Assembly (NCBI GenBank): GCA_944358875.1
Contig: CALVRZ010000013.1
Coordinates: forward strand, 1 to 39,653
Direction: 5' to 3'
Source: an uncultured Bacilli bacterium
GTDB taxonomy: Bacteria > Bacillota_I > Bacilli_A > RF39 > UBA660
Length of the DNA stretch: 39,653 nucleotides
Positions 7,754-17,188 of the stretch are shown here, piece by piece. Each line of letters opens with the position of its first letter. The stretch's first letter is position 1. A program made the translations under genes and the position numbers. The notes under the pieces are model-generated. The model was not told the origin of the DNA, ran no database searches, and saw only the letters and a list, made by a program, of their open reading frames with translations.

Positions 7754-8111
7754 AAGTAAATTTTTACAAAGTGTCGGTCATTGTATCGATGGTCTAGGTT
7801 ATACACTAGAACACGAACGTAATTTTCGTATTGAAATGGCCATAGGAATAATTGTCTTAATTGCTAGTTTCTTTTTTAACTTAGCAACTTGGGAATATAT
7901 TGTTGTTCTACTATTAATTTGTTTTGTCCTAATTTTAGAACTATTAAACACCGCTCTAGAACGAGTCGTTGACCTTTATACCTTAGAAAAACACCCCTTA
8001 GCAAAAGCTGTCAAAGATATTGCTTCAGCATCCGTTTTAGTTATATCATTTTTCTCAGCAATTATTGGCTTTTTAATATTCATTCCTAAAATAATAAATA
8101 TGATAAGATAG
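7731..8111 (+). CDS. dgkA: undecaprenol/diacylglycerol kinase, DgkA family
   Basis: A 126-residue protein with three membrane helices and the family's catalytic 'ELLNTALERVVDL' motif near residue 70, preceded by the 'ERNFRIEM' amphipathic helix. In Gram-positives this enzyme phosphorylates undecaprenol, recycling lipid carrier for peptidoglycan and teichoic acid synthesis. The start lies inside ybeY with AGGAGG upstream. The cdd gene usually found between dgkA and era in Bacillus is missing. Confidence 0.93.
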   Translation: MRTKLKDKSKFLQSVGHCIDGLGYTLEHERNFRIEMAIGIIVLIASFFFNLATWEYIVVLLLICFVLILELLNTALERVVDLYTLEKHPLAKAVKDIASASVLVISFFSAIIGFLIFIPKIINMIR

Positions 8112-8126
8112 TGGAAGGAGGAAAAA

Positions 8127-9014
8127 ATGAAAAGTGGTTTTATAAGTATCGTCGGAAGACCTAATGTTGGCAAATCAACACTGTTAAATAGCATTATTGG
8201 TAAAAAAATAGCCATAACATCAGATAAAGCTCAAACGACAAGAAACAACATCCAAGGGATATATACTAAAGATGATGTTCAAATGATTTTCGTTGATACC
8301 CCAGGTATTCACAAACCTAAATACAAGTTAGGTAAGGTTCTAAACAAGCAAGCCTATTTTTCCATTAATGATGTCGATATCATTCTCTTTGTCACTGACA
8401 TTACTGAAGATATTGGCCCTGGGGATAAATTTATTTTAGAAGTTTTAAAAAATGCTAATAAACCAACTATGTTAATCATTAATAAAATTGATAAATTACC
8501 TAAAGAAGAAATTCTAAAAAAGATAGATGCTTATCAACAATTATATAATTTTGATGAAATTATTCCTGTTTCAGCAACTAAACACGAAAACATTGAACAT
8601 CTAATTGATGTATTAAAAAAATACCTTAAAGATGAAATTCAATATTTTGATGAAGACACTATCACTAGTAGTTCGACAGAATTCATTTTATCGGAATTAA
8701 TTAGAGAAAAAGTACTTGCATTAACCGAAGAGGAAGTACCGCATTCAGTAACGTGTATTATTGAAAAAATTGAAACTAAAAAAAACATTGTCAATATCAA
8801 TGGATTAATTGTTGTCGATCGTGATAATTTAAAAAAAATTATTATTGGTAAACAGGGTAGTATGATTAAAAAAATAGGTACTTTAGCCCGTAAAGATATC
8901 GAGGAATTTCTAGGTAAAAAAGTATATTTAGAATTATATGTCAAAGTTGTACCCAAATGGCGTGATAAAGAAAAATTCTTAAACGAAATTGGTTTTAAAG
9001 ATTTTGGTGTATAA
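8127..9014 (+). CDS. era: GTPase Era
   Basis: A 295-residue protein of standard length. G1 'GRPNVGKST' (about residues 9-17), switch regions, G3 'DTPGIH', G4 'NKID' and the C-terminal KH domain with 'IIIGKQGSMIKKIG' are all present. Era binds the 3' end of 16S rRNA and couples 30S assembly to growth. The ribosome site is GGAAGGAGG. It lies between dgkA and yqzL-recO in one operon. Confidence 0.97.
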   Translation: MKSGFISIVGRPNVGKSTLLNSIIGKKIAITSDKAQTTRNNIQGIYTKDDVQMIFVDTPGIHKPKYKLGKVLNKQAYFSINDVDIILFVTDITEDIGPGDKFILEVLKNANKPTMLIINKIDKLPKEEILKKIDAYQQLYNFDEIIPVSATKHENIEHLIDVLKKYLKDEIQYFDEDTITSSSTEFILSELIREKVLALTEEEVPHSVTCIIEKIETKKNIVNINGLIVVDRDNLKKIIIGKQGSMIKKIGTLARKDIEEFLGKKVYLELYVKVVPKWRDKEKFLNEIGFKDFGV

Positions 9015-9058
9015 AAAACAAAAATACACCTCAATATATAAATAGAAGAGGTGAGAAA

Positions 9059-9145
9059 ATGAAAAGGAATAAAGAGTGGGAAAAATTCAAACAAACAGGA
9101 AAAATAGAATATTACTTAAAATACAAACAAAAAGAAAGTGATTAG
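9059..9145 (+). CDS. YqzL-like microprotein (28 aa)
   Basis: A 28-codon gene in the era-recO gap. The product has 'EWEKFKQTGKIEYYLKYK', matching the core W-x-x-F-x-x-T-G-x-I-x-x-Y-L-x-x-K of the YqzL family, which sits between era and recO in Bacillus. A good ribosome site, GAGGTGA, lies at 9048-9054. The family is normally about 45 residues and unstudied; this copy is about two-thirds of that and almost only the core motif. The stop is one base before the recO start. Confidence 0.75.
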   Translation: MKRNKEWEKFKQTGKIEYYLKYKQKESD

Positions 9146-9146
9146 T

Positions 9147-9884
9147 ATGATTAAAAAAATCGAAGGTATTATTATAAGTGAAATAGATTATAAAGAGACA
9201 AGTAAAATTATCAATATTTTTAGTGCTGATCATGGTATAATTGGCGTCATAGCGCACGGGGCTAAAAAATTAAAAAACCCCTTTAAAGCTAGTACAAGCA
9301 AATTAACTTATGGTCTTTTTCACATTAACTACAAAGAAAAAGGATTATCATCATTAATTGCCATCGATGTTATCAATAATTTCAAAAATATCAAGAAAGA
9401 TTTAGTTAAAATTAGCTACGCCACTTTCATTAGTGAATTGGTGACCCAAGTATATAAACATGAGAATAATAAAAATATTTATCAAATTTATATTGATAGC
9501 CTAACGAAAATTGATGAAGGTTACGATGCTCAAGTCATCACTAATATTTTTGAATTAAAAATGCTAGATTATTTAGGCATAAGACCCATTATTGATTCAT
9601 GTGTAAACTGTGGTCGTACCAACAATATTGTAACCATATCAAGTTATAAAGGAGGATATCTTTGTAAAGATTGCCTGACCAACGAACCGGTTGCACTAAG
9701 CAAAACTGTCAAACTAATTAGAATGTTCTATTATGTTGATATTGGTAAAATAACTAAACTAGATATATCTGATCGTGTCAAATATGAAATAAATACCTTC
9801 ATTGATGATTATTATGATAGATACGCTGGATTATATTTAAAAAGTAAAAATTTCTTAAAAAATTTAAATAAGTTAGGAGTATAG
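9147..9884 (+). CDS. recO: DNA repair protein RecO
   Basis: A 245-residue protein. RecO loads RecA on SSB-coated DNA with RecR and anneals single strands. The N-terminal OB fold is recognisable ('IEGIIISEIDYKETSKII..FS..HG..G.IAHGAKK'), and a zinc motif 'CVNCG...CKDC' lies near residues 151-178. The in-frame GTG at 9138 falls within yqzL, and the ATG at 9147 has AAAGAAAGTG upstream. It is the penultimate gene of the operon. Confidence 0.95.
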   Translation: MIKKIEGIIISEIDYKETSKIINIFSADHGIIGVIAHGAKKLKNPFKASTSKLTYGLFHINYKEKGLSSLIAIDVINNFKNIKKDLVKISYATFISELVTQVYKHENNKNIYQIYIDSLTKIDEGYDAQVITNIFELKMLDYLGIRPIIDSCVNCGRTNNIVTISSYKGGYLCKDCLTNEPVALSKTVKLIRMFYYVDIGKITKLDISDRVKYEINTFIDDYYDRYAGLYLKSKNFLKNLNKLGV

Positions 9885-9885
9885 T

Positions 9886-10317
9886 ATGAGTGAATTCAAA
9901 TATATCATAATACCACTAGTATGTGCTATAATATCACAAGTTATAAAATTTATTATTGAATCATTTAAAAATAGCGAACTTGATTTAGAAAGACTATTAG
10001 ATGGTGCGGGTGGTATGCCTAGTTCCCATAGTGCCCTAGTAGCAAGTTTAACTACCGTTTTAGCATTAAATGAAGGAATAACCAGTCCCGTCTTTGCTGT
10101 CAGTCTCATTTTTGCATTTGTTGTCATATATGATGCCATGGGTGTTAGATATGAAACAGGGAAACAAGCGGTTATTATAAATCAATTAACTAAGAAAATG
10201 AACTTTAAAAAACAATTCCAACAATTAAAAGAAAAAGTAGGGCATAAACCCATCGAAGTACTTTTTGGCACTTTGTTAGGAATCGGGTTAGCTATTATTT
10301 TAAATGGATTAATTTAG
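9886..10317 (+). CDS. divergent PAP2-family membrane protein (YuiD-like)
   Basis: A 143-residue membrane protein. The block 'GGMPSSHSALVASL' near residue 42 and the later 'VIYDAMGVRYETGKQA' are the two conserved regions of the divergent PAP2 (DUF212, YuiD) family, thought to be acid phosphatases or phosphatase-like proteins acting on lipid or polyprenyl phosphates. The C-terminal 'LKEKVGHKPIEVLFGTLLGI' is also typical. It begins one base after the recO stop and is closed by a terminator. Substrate is unknown. Confidence 0.9.
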   Translation: MSEFKYIIIPLVCAIISQVIKFIIESFKNSELDLERLLDGAGGMPSSHSALVASLTTVLALNEGITSPVFAVSLIFAFVVIYDAMGVRYETGKQAVIINQLTKKMNFKKQFQQLKEKVGHKPIEVLFGTLLGIGLAIILNGLI

Positions 10318-10322
10318 ATATC

Positions 10323-10350
10323 AAAGAGCACACATCAAGTGTCCTTTTTT
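10323..10350 (+). terminator. intrinsic terminator of the vanZ-to-PAP2 operon
   Basis: AAAGAG-C-ACAC / GTGT-C-CTTTTT stem with one internal mismatch, then T-run. Confidence 0.75.
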
Positions 10351-10385
10351 ACTTAAAAAATATCAAACAGATGTATGGAAATATA

Positions 10386-10414
10386 TTGACAATAATCATT
10401 ATATGATTTATAAT
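10386..10414 (+). promoter_or_regulatory. consensus sigma-A promoter of addBA
   Basis: TTGACA (10386-10391), 17 bases, TATAAT (10409-10414). An in-frame ATG at 10413 overlaps this -10 and therefore cannot be the addB start. Confidence 0.85.
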
Positions 10415-10475
10415 GATTCTATCAATTAAAGATAACTATTTAAGTTATCAAAATATAAAGCAAGGTGGTAGTAAA

Positions 10476-12896
10476 ATGAAAGAACAAATTCAAATCAAAG
10501 ACAATAGCATTATTATCTTACCCCATAATATCAAAAATAATACCATTAAAGAAATAAGACAAAATAGCCCCTTATTAAATGTCAAGTTTATGAGTATTGA
10601 TGAATTAATAAGTGGTTATCTCTTTAATTATGATGAAAAAACCATTTATTATTTAATAAATGAACATCATATGAAATATGAAATAGCTATCATGTATTTA
10701 AAAAATCTATACTATATAGATGAAACCAAACAATATCAAGATCCCAAATTAAAATATCTAAAACAATTAAAAGAAGAATTAATAAATAATGATCTATTAA
10801 TTTTTGATGACGTCTTAAAAAACTATCTTCAAAGTAGACATCTAATCATTTATGGTTATAATTATCTAAGCAACTTTGAAAGGCAAATAGTTAAAGAAAT
10901 TGATTCTCAGTATGAAATAATAACTTTAAAAAATAAAGAATATTCTCATCAAATAAATGAGTTTAATACTATTCAAGAAGAAGTAGAATATGTCGCTAGT
11001 TGTATTGTTAATTTAATTAATGAAGGCGTAAATATTAATAATATAAAATTAACAAATGTAAGTGCTGAATACTACAATATCATTATGCGTATCTTTAAGC
11101 TATATAATCTTCCTATTGAAAACCTAAATAAAACTAATTTATATAGTACGACGATCGGAAAGTTTTTCTTAGATAATTTCCAAGAAGATATAACTATTAC
11201 CCTAAAACAAATCGAAGATACTTTCAACTTATCCGACCCATCCAATAATAATCTTTACAATCAAATCGTTACAATTCTAAATAAATATTCGTTTACAGAG
11301 AATATCTTAAATACTAAAGAGATGATCATCTATGATTTTAAAAATACCTATATATCGCAACCTAAATATCAAAAACAAATTACTGTTGTTCCTTTAAAAA
11401 ATAATTATTTTACCGATGAAGATTATCTTTTCTTACTAGACTTTACGACAGGTACCATTCCTCGTATTTATAAAGATGAAGATTACTTAAATGATAAATT
11501 AAAAGAAAAATTAAATTTAGAAACAACTATAACACTCAATACTAATGAAAGACAAACAATTATAAATATCATCAAAAACATTAAAAACTTAACCATAACT
11601 TATAAATTAAATAGTAATAACAACAGTTATATAATTTCTAATTTAAATGAAGAATTAGATTATCCCATCAATAAACCAGAATTATCTTATAAATATTCCC
11701 ATCTAAGTAATAAAATCAAATTAACAAATGATATTGATAATCTCATTAAATATAACAGTAAGTCAACAAGACTATCCCTTTTACATCACAATTATCAATT
11801 TCTTCCTTACAAAACATACAATAATCAATATACTGGCATTGATCAAAGTAGTCTTTTAAAATATATTGATAACAAGTTACTATTGTCGTATTCAAGTATT
11901 GATAATTATTATCGCTGTGGTTTTCGTTACTATATAAATAACATTTTAAAGTTAAGTATCTATGAAAATACCTTTATGACTGTGGTAGGAAATATTTTTC
12001 ATTACGTGTTATCTGTAGCATTTAAAGATAGTTTTGACTTAGATACATCATGGAATAAATATCTAAGTGAAGTAAATTACCAATTTAGTGCTAAAGAAAA
12101 ATTCTTCCTCCAAAAATTAAAAAAAGAATTAATATTTATTATTGATACCATCCAAAAACAATATCAATATATATCACTTAAAGACGCATTATATGAAGAA
12201 AAAATATATACCAATGTAGAGGGTAACATCAATATTACGTTTATGGGAATTATTGATAAATTACTATATAAAGAAGAAGATAATCATACTCTAGTAGCTA
12301 TTATCGATTATAAAACAGGTCATCCCAGTCTTAACTTAAATACAAGTATCTACGGTATTGGCATGCAATTACCAGTATATATTTATCTTGCTAAAAACAC
12401 TGGCAAACTAAAAAACGTCGTCATTGGAGGCTTTTATTTACAGTCTATTGTCAATAATGAAATAACTAAAGATTACAAAAATGACTACCTTACTTTGAAA
12501 GAAAATAACTTAAAATTACAAGGCTACAGTAATAATAATGAAGATATCCTAAGTCAAATAGATTCAAGTTACTCAAATAGTCAGATAATTAAGTCGATGA
12601 AGACGACCAATAAAGGCTTCTCAACCTACGCCAAATTAACATCAAATGAAGAAATTGATAAATTAGCCCAATTAGTTGAGGATAAAATTAAAGAAGCAAG
12701 TAGGGAAATTACTAACGCTAACTTCGCTATCAATCCCAAACAAGTTGGTGATAAAAACCTAGGTTGTGAGTTTTGTCAATTTAAAGATATTTGTCATATG
12801 ACTACTGATGATATTCAAATATTAAAAGAATACCATGATTTATCATTTCTAAGAGAGGAGGATTCAAATGCCAACATGGACGAAAGAGCAGAGTGA
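10476..12896 (+). CDS. addB: AddB-like helicase/nuclease subunit, short form
   Basis: An 806-residue protein, well below the ~1,150 of Bacillus AddB. AddAB resects double-strand breaks for RecA loading. The C-terminal RecB-type nuclease domain is complete: Cys near residue 480 ('YYRCGFRYYINN'), the acidic 'GIIDKLL' strand, 'IIDYKTG' near 610, and three C-terminal cysteines 'GCEFCQFKDIC' near 764-774. One Cys plus C-x2-C-x5-C is the iron-sulfur arrangement of AddB. No P-loop is visible at the N-terminus, as in streptococcal RexB. The ATG at 10476 follows AAGGTGG. The gene ends with TGA, the only TGA stop found in the window, and overlaps addA by 29 bases. Confidence 0.85.
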   Translation: MKEQIQIKDNSIIILPHNIKNNTIKEIRQNSPLLNVKFMSIDELISGYLFNYDEKTIYYLINEHHMKYEIAIMYLKNLYYIDETKQYQDPKLKYLKQLKEELINNDLLIFDDVLKNYLQSRHLIIYGYNYLSNFERQIVKEIDSQYEIITLKNKEYSHQINEFNTIQEEVEYVASCIVNLINEGVNINNIKLTNVSAEYYNIIMRIFKLYNLPIENLNKTNLYSTTIGKFFLDNFQEDITITLKQIEDTFNLSDPSNNNLYNQIVTILNKYSFTENILNTKEMIIYDFKNTYISQPKYQKQITVVPLKNNYFTDEDYLFLLDFTTGTIPRIYKDEDYLNDKLKEKLNLETTITLNTNERQTIINIIKNIKNLTITYKLNSNNNSYIISNLNEELDYPINKPELSYKYSHLSNKIKLTNDIDNLIKYNSKSTRLSLLHHNYQFLPYKTYNNQYTGIDQSSLLKYIDNKLLLSYSSIDNYYRCGFRYYINNILKLSIYENTFMTVVGNIFHYVLSVAFKDSFDLDTSWNKYLSEVNYQFSAKEKFFLQKLKKELIFIIDTIQKQYQYISLKDALYEEKIYTNVEGNINITFMGIIDKLLYKEEDNHTLVAIIDYKTGHPSLNLNTSIYGIGMQLPVYIYLAKNTGKLKNVVIGGFYLQSIVNNEITKDYKNDYLTLKENNLKLQGYSNNNEDILSQIDSSYSNSQIIKSMKTTNKGFSTYAKLTSNEEIDKLAQLVEDKIKEASREITNANFAINPKQVGDKNLGCEFCQFKDICHMTTDDIQILKEYHDLSFLREEDSNANMDERAE

Positions 12897-15800
12897 TGCT
12901 ATCAATTTTGATCATAACAACATCATTGTCAGTGCTGGTGCCGGTTCTGGTAAAACCGCTGTCTTAACAGCGCGTGTCATTAGGAAACTAAAAGAAGGTA
13001 TCCACATTAACGAACTATTAATTTTAACTTTTACAAATGCTGCCGCCTTCGAAATGAAAGAAAGAATTAGAAAAGCTATCAAAAAAGAACCATCTCTAAT
13101 TGGCGAACTACAATTAATTGATGAAGCATACATAACAACTTTTGATAGTTATGCCATGGCAATTGTCAAAAAATATCATTACTTATTAAATGTTAAACCT
13201 AACATCACCATCATCGAAGATAGTATCATTCAAACGCAAAAAGAACTAATTTTAGATACCATTTTTGAAGAACAATATCAAAAAGAAGATCCTCTATTCA
13301 GTAAACTAATTAACGATTTTTGTATTAAAGATGATACCACTATAAAAAAATATATTCTAAATATCGCATCTAAGATAGCTTTACTATCCAATAAAGAAGA
13401 ATACTTAAATACCTATTTAGCAAATTATCTAAATCAAGAAAAAATAGATAATGATATTATTACTTTTGAAAAAATATTATTAAATAAAATCCAAATAATT
13501 AAAGATAGTTTGCATGACTTATCAAATTATGTTGATAGTGACTATCTTGACGAGCTAAGCCTTAGCTTAAACAATTTGCTAAACTCTAAAAACTACGATG
13601 ATATAAAAAATAATTTAAATATTAAAATGCCAAATTTACCAAAAAATAGTAGTGATGAAGCTAAAAACATCAAAGAAAAAATAAGTAAAACCATAAAAGA
13701 ACTAAAAAGCCTCTGTCCCTATGAAGATATAACTGAAATTAAAGAATCAATTATAAGTACCAAAGATTATCTTGAAATAATCATAAGTATCTTAAAACAA
13801 TATTTTGAAAGACTTTTAGCGTATAAACAAAGTTTTGATGCCTACGAATTTACCGATATAGCGACGATGGCCATAAGCCTTTTAAAAGAAAACAAGGACG
13901 TATGTGAAGAAATTAAAAACAAATTAAATGAAATAATGATTGATGAATACCAAGATACCAATGATTTACAAGAAGAATTTATTTCATATATTAGTAAAAA
14001 CAATGTTTATATGGTTGGCGACATCAAACAATCAATCTATCGTTTCCGTAATGCCAATCCCTATATTTTTAAAAATAAGTACGATTCATACTCTAATAAT
14101 CAAAATGGTATTAAAATAGATCTAAACAAAAATTTCCGTTCCAGAAAAGAAGTCTTAGAAAATATTAACCTCATCTTTAATCAAGTTATGGATGACTTTA
14201 TTGGGGGTGCTAATTATCTAGAATCCCATCAAATGATCTTTGGTAACATGACATACATTAACGAAGGAAATACCGATCAATCATATAATATGGATATTTA
14301 CACTTATGACTATGATAAAGAATCACCATTTACGAAAGAAGAAATAGAATGCTTTATAATAGCTAATGATATTGAAAAGAAAATTAATGATCATTATCAA
14401 ATTTTTGATAAAGACACTCTTGAATTAAGAGACATAACTTATAGTGACTTTGTCATTCTATTAGATCGCAGTACTTCTTTTGATTTATTCAAGAAAATAT
14501 TTGAATATAAACATATTCCTTTAGCAACATTAAAAGATGAAAAATTAAATACCGATCAAGATATGTTTATCATAAACAACTTATTAAAATTCATTATTAA
14601 AATTCATCACAAAGAATATGATACTGAATTTAAATATCTATTTATAAGTATTATGCGAAGTTTTATATACGGCGAAGAAGATAATACCATTTTTAATTAT
14701 TTTATCAATAAAAATTTCTACGAAAGCGACTTATATCAAAAAGCTAATATCATCAGTAATGAAATAGATCATCTAAACAGTAAAGAAATATTAACTAAAA
14801 TAATTGATACCTTTAACATTTATGAAAAATTAATTACTATTGGTAATATTAACAAAAGTATCATCAAAATTGATAAACTGTTTGATCTAGCTAACAATTT
14901 ATCAGATATAGGTTATGATCCATGCACCTTTAGTATTTATTTAGATGATATGATTAAAAATGATTATGAAATAAAATATACGCAAGCTCAAGATGATAGC
15001 AATGCGGTTAAAATAATGACCATTCATAAATCAAAAGGGTTAGAATATCACATATGTTATTTCGCTAATTTATATAAAAGTTTTAATATAAGTGATCTCA
15101 AAGATAAATTTATGTATGATCAAACCTATGGTATCATCTGTCCTTATTTCGATGAAGGAATCGGGGAGACAATTTATAAAAAATTAGTTAAAGAAAACTA
15201 TATTAAGGAAGAAATATCTGAAAAAATTCGTCTTTTCTATGTTGCCTTAACAAGAGCCAAAGAAAAAATGATCATCGTCAAACCTCAAAATGAAAATTTT
15301 GAAACAAGTACGATCAATAACTCAATTAAATTATCATATCGTTCTTTTGCTAATCTTCTTGATTCAATATCATTCTACTTAAAAGATTATGTAAAAATAA
15401 TAGATTTAGCTAAAGAAGGTTTAACACATGATTATAATCTAAGTAAAAAGGTTAATTATACTAATTTAATTGATTCAAACAACGATATCTTAGAAGTAAC
15501 AGAATTAAATATTGATAATCAATTATTAAATAGTAATTCTTTTTCTAAAAAAATAAATAAATTGATCACTAAAGAAGAAAAACATAACCTAGAAACAGGT
15601 TTAAAAGTTCATGAATACTTAGAAACATCTAATCTTAAAGATATAAATGCCAATGACACTAAAACGCCTTATTATAAATATCTAACAAACTTTTTAAATC
15701 AACCATTATTATCCCAAATAAAAGATGCTACCATCTATAAAGAATATGAATTTATCTATGATGATGAAGATAATGAAATGCATGGTATTATTGATTTAAT

Positions 15801-15975
15801 GCTTGTCTATCAAGATCATGTTGACATTATCGACTACAAACTTAAAAATGTCCAAGACGAAAATTATTTAAAGCAACTTTCTGGTTATCAAAAATACATT
15901 ACAAAAGTAACTAACAAAGTCGTTAACACCTATTTATATTCCATCATTGATAATCATATTGAAAAAATAAATTAA
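12868..15975 (+). CDS. addA: ATP-dependent helicase/nuclease subunit AddA
   Basis: A 1,035-residue UvrD-type helicase with a C-terminal nuclease. Motifs in order: Q-motif region 'WTKEQSDAI', Walker A 'SAGAGSGKT' (about 21-29), motif Ia 'ILTFTNAAA', Walker B 'MIDEYQDTND' near 355, 'GDIKQSIYRFRNA' (motif III), 'IMTIHKSKGLEY' (V), 'FYVALTRAKE' (VI), then the nuclease 'HGIIDLML' near 971 and 'IDYKLK' near 988. The family is usually about 1,230 residues, so this is a trimmed version. It pairs with AddB in the Chi-regulated break-resection complex. Ribosome site GAGAGGAGG lies within addB. Confidence 0.95.
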   Translation: MPTWTKEQSDAINFDHNNIIVSAGAGSGKTAVLTARVIRKLKEGIHINELLILTFTNAAAFEMKERIRKAIKKEPSLIGELQLIDEAYITTFDSYAMAIVKKYHYLLNVKPNITIIEDSIIQTQKELILDTIFEEQYQKEDPLFSKLINDFCIKDDTTIKKYILNIASKIALLSNKEEYLNTYLANYLNQEKIDNDIITFEKILLNKIQIIKDSLHDLSNYVDSDYLDELSLSLNNLLNSKNYDDIKNNLNIKMPNLPKNSSDEAKNIKEKISKTIKELKSLCPYEDITEIKESIISTKDYLEIIISILKQYFERLLAYKQSFDAYEFTDIATMAISLLKENKDVCEEIKNKLNEIMIDEYQDTNDLQEEFISYISKNNVYMVGDIKQSIYRFRNANPYIFKNKYDSYSNNQNGIKIDLNKNFRSRKEVLENINLIFNQVMDDFIGGANYLESHQMIFGNMTYINEGNTDQSYNMDIYTYDYDKESPFTKEEIECFIIANDIEKKINDHYQIFDKDTLELRDITYSDFVILLDRSTSFDLFKKIFEYKHIPLATLKDEKLNTDQDMFIINNLLKFIIKIHHKEYDTEFKYLFISIMRSFIYGEEDNTIFNYFINKNFYESDLYQKANIISNEIDHLNSKEILTKIIDTFNIYEKLITIGNINKSIIKIDKLFDLANNLSDIGYDPCTFSIYLDDMIKNDYEIKYTQAQDDSNAVKIMTIHKSKGLEYHICYFANLYKSFNISDLKDKFMYDQTYGIICPYFDEGIGETIYKKLVKENYIKEEISEKIRLFYVALTRAKEKMIIVKPQNENFETSTINNSIKLSYRSFANLLDSISFYLKDYVKIIDLAKEGLTHDYNLSKKVNYTNLIDSNNDILEVTELNIDNQLLNSNSFSKKINKLITKEEKHNLETGLKVHEYLETSNLKDINANDTKTPYYKYLTNFLNQPLLSQIKDATIYKEYEFIYDDEDNEMHGIIDLMLVYQDHVDIIDYKLKNVQDENYLKQLSGYQKYITKVTNKVVNTYLYSIIDNHIEKIN

Positions 15976-16008
15976 TTAATGTAGAATAATATACAAGGAG
16001 ATGATAGA

Positions 16009-16296
16009 GTGGATAAAAATATTTACAATAATATAGATAGAAAAGTTAGAGAAGTATTAGGTATTACTCTTGATGAATATTTAAGCTTAGAACCTCAAGA
16101 ACAACAAAAATTAATTAAAGAAAAAACAGGTAAAGACTTAGTCTATCGAAGATACTTAGATCCTCATATTGTAACGGCCGAAGAATTAGACAGACGAGCT
16201 GAAAAAAGTATTGGTAAAACAGGTAAAATGTTTAAAAAAATTAGTCCTAACAATTTCCAAAACCAAGCTAAAAGATTATTAAGAAGAAGAAAATAA
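16009..16296 (+). CDS. small basic protein of unknown function
   Basis: A 95-residue soluble protein starting at GTG, chosen because AAGGAGATGA sits eight bases upstream and no in-frame ATG fits. The N-terminal half is acidic and helical ('VREVLGITLDEYLSLEPQEQQKLI'), the C-terminal end is strongly basic ('NFQNQAKRLLRRRK'), suggesting nucleic acid or membrane-surface contact. It lies 33 bases after addA and is probably cotranscribed. I do not recognise a family. Confidence 0.7.
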   Translation: MDKNIYNNIDRKVREVLGITLDEYLSLEPQEQQKLIKEKTGKDLVYRRYLDPHIVTAEELDRRAEKSIGKTGKMFKKISPNNFQNQAKRLLRRRK

Positions 16297-16303
16297 TCTT
16301 TTT
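16270..16303 (+). terminator. intrinsic terminator overlapping the end of the 16009 gene
   Basis: AAAAGATTATT pairs with AATAATCTTTT over an A/G-rich loop, then T-run; the stop codon lies in the 3' arm. Ends the addBA unit. Confidence 0.7.
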
Positions 16304-16328
16304 CTTTGCATTTATGCGTTAAGTAAGT

Positions 16329-16343
16329 GTCAAAATAGTTGAC
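16329..16343. promoter_or_regulatory. small palindrome upstream of the 16392 gene
   Basis: GTCAA-aatag-TTGAC, a perfect 5-bp inverted repeat. Its right arm is also a TTGAC -35-like sequence; a TATAAT lies at 16368-16373, but the spacer would be 23 bases, too long for a standard promoter. Possible operator, weak evidence. Confidence 0.3.
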
Positions 16344-16391
16344 GATACCTTAAAATTATAGTATTCTTATAATAGAAAAGAGGTAGAAAAA

Positions 16392-16961
16392 ATGGTTAAT
16401 GTTGAAAAAAGTATTGGCCAAGAACCAATCAGAAGAAAGAGTCGCAAAGAACAAATAAGTCGTCGTCGTAAAGCTCTAGTTGCCGTCATTCTTACAAGTA
16501 TTATTGGAGTTTTTGCTTTGGGAATAGTAAAAACGTACGAACTTGCAACTAATATTCCTGAAAGTATTGAAAGTATGGTTGATCATCATGCATTTACCGA
16601 AGAAATATCCAGTAAAGCTTATGATATGTTAAAAGAGGTAAGTTATGTTAATGCCGGAATACAAGGATATAATCATACCAGTTTGGCTAGAGCCATTGAG
16701 GATCAAGGTGATATCGATTTATGGTTGTATGGCACCAGCAAAGCCTTAGAGAATTATGATAAAGATGTAAACTATAATATGGACAGCTTAATTTTCCAAT
16801 TATCATTAATTGATGAAAATTTCAAAAATGGCAATATTACTAATTTTGAAAAATATGTTAATAGTCTAGGTTATAATAGTATTGATGAATATAAAGATAA
16901 CCAAATTAATATTCTATATCAACAATATAATAACTTAGAACAAAAGGGGGTAAGTAAATAA
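16392..16961 (+). CDS. single-pass membrane protein of unknown function
   Basis: A 189-residue protein: about 27 residues of basic cytosolic tail ('RRKSRKEQISRRRK'), one membrane helix at about residues 29-48, then an extracytoplasmic helical region of ~140 residues with several Asn/Asp/Tyr-rich segments. No catalytic motif is seen. The ribosome site is AGAGGTAG. Its stop overlaps the start of the DUF1292 gene by one base, so the two are translationally coupled. The topology fits a small cell-envelope protein; function unknown. Confidence 0.7.
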   Translation: MVNVEKSIGQEPIRRKSRKEQISRRRKALVAVILTSIIGVFALGIVKTYELATNIPESIESMVDHHAFTEEISSKAYDMLKEVSYVNAGIQGYNHTSLARAIEDQGDIDLWLYGTSKALENYDKDVNYNMDSLIFQLSLIDENFKNGNITNFEKYVNSLGYNSIDEYKDNQINILYQQYNNLEQKGVSK

Positions 16962-17188
16962 TGGAAGAAATAGAAATCGTTACTTTAGAAGATGGCGAAG
17001 AGTACTATGAAGTAGCCAGAATTAATAACGAAAATACCTGCTATATTTACTTAGCCAATAAAAATAATCCCAAAGAAATCGTTATCCGCAAAAACGTCGT
17101 TATTAATGGTGAAGAATATATAGAAGGCTTAAAAGATCAAGAAGAATTAAAACTTGCTATTAATCTATACCAAAGTCAAAATAAATAA
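16961..17188 (+). CDS. DUF1292-family small protein (YrzB-like)
   Basis: A 75-residue acidic protein. The pattern 'IEIVTLEDGEEYYEVARI...NTCYIYLANKNNPKEIVI' then 'EEYIEGLKDQEEL' resembles the DUF1292 family (YrzB), in which an opening 'DEDG.E..f.vl.t.' is followed by 'Y..l.p'. In many Bacillota DUF1292 genes sit near alaS/ruvX; here it follows an unrelated membrane protein. Function is unknown. A bidirectional terminator follows, shared with clpB on the opposite strand. Confidence 0.65.
   Translation: MEEIEIVTLEDGEEYYEVARINNENTCYIYLANKNNPKEIVIRKNVVINGEEYIEGLKDQEELKLAINLYQSQNK

Noticed and set aside
12894-12896. TGA read as tryptophan (genetic code 4)
   Set aside because: Reading through this TGA adds only a few residues before the next stop, conserved genes use TGG for Trp, and none has an in-frame TGA.
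16339-16373. TTGACG ... TATAAT promoter before the 16392 gene
   Set aside because: Spacer of 23 bases is too long; only the palindrome is reported, at low confidence.
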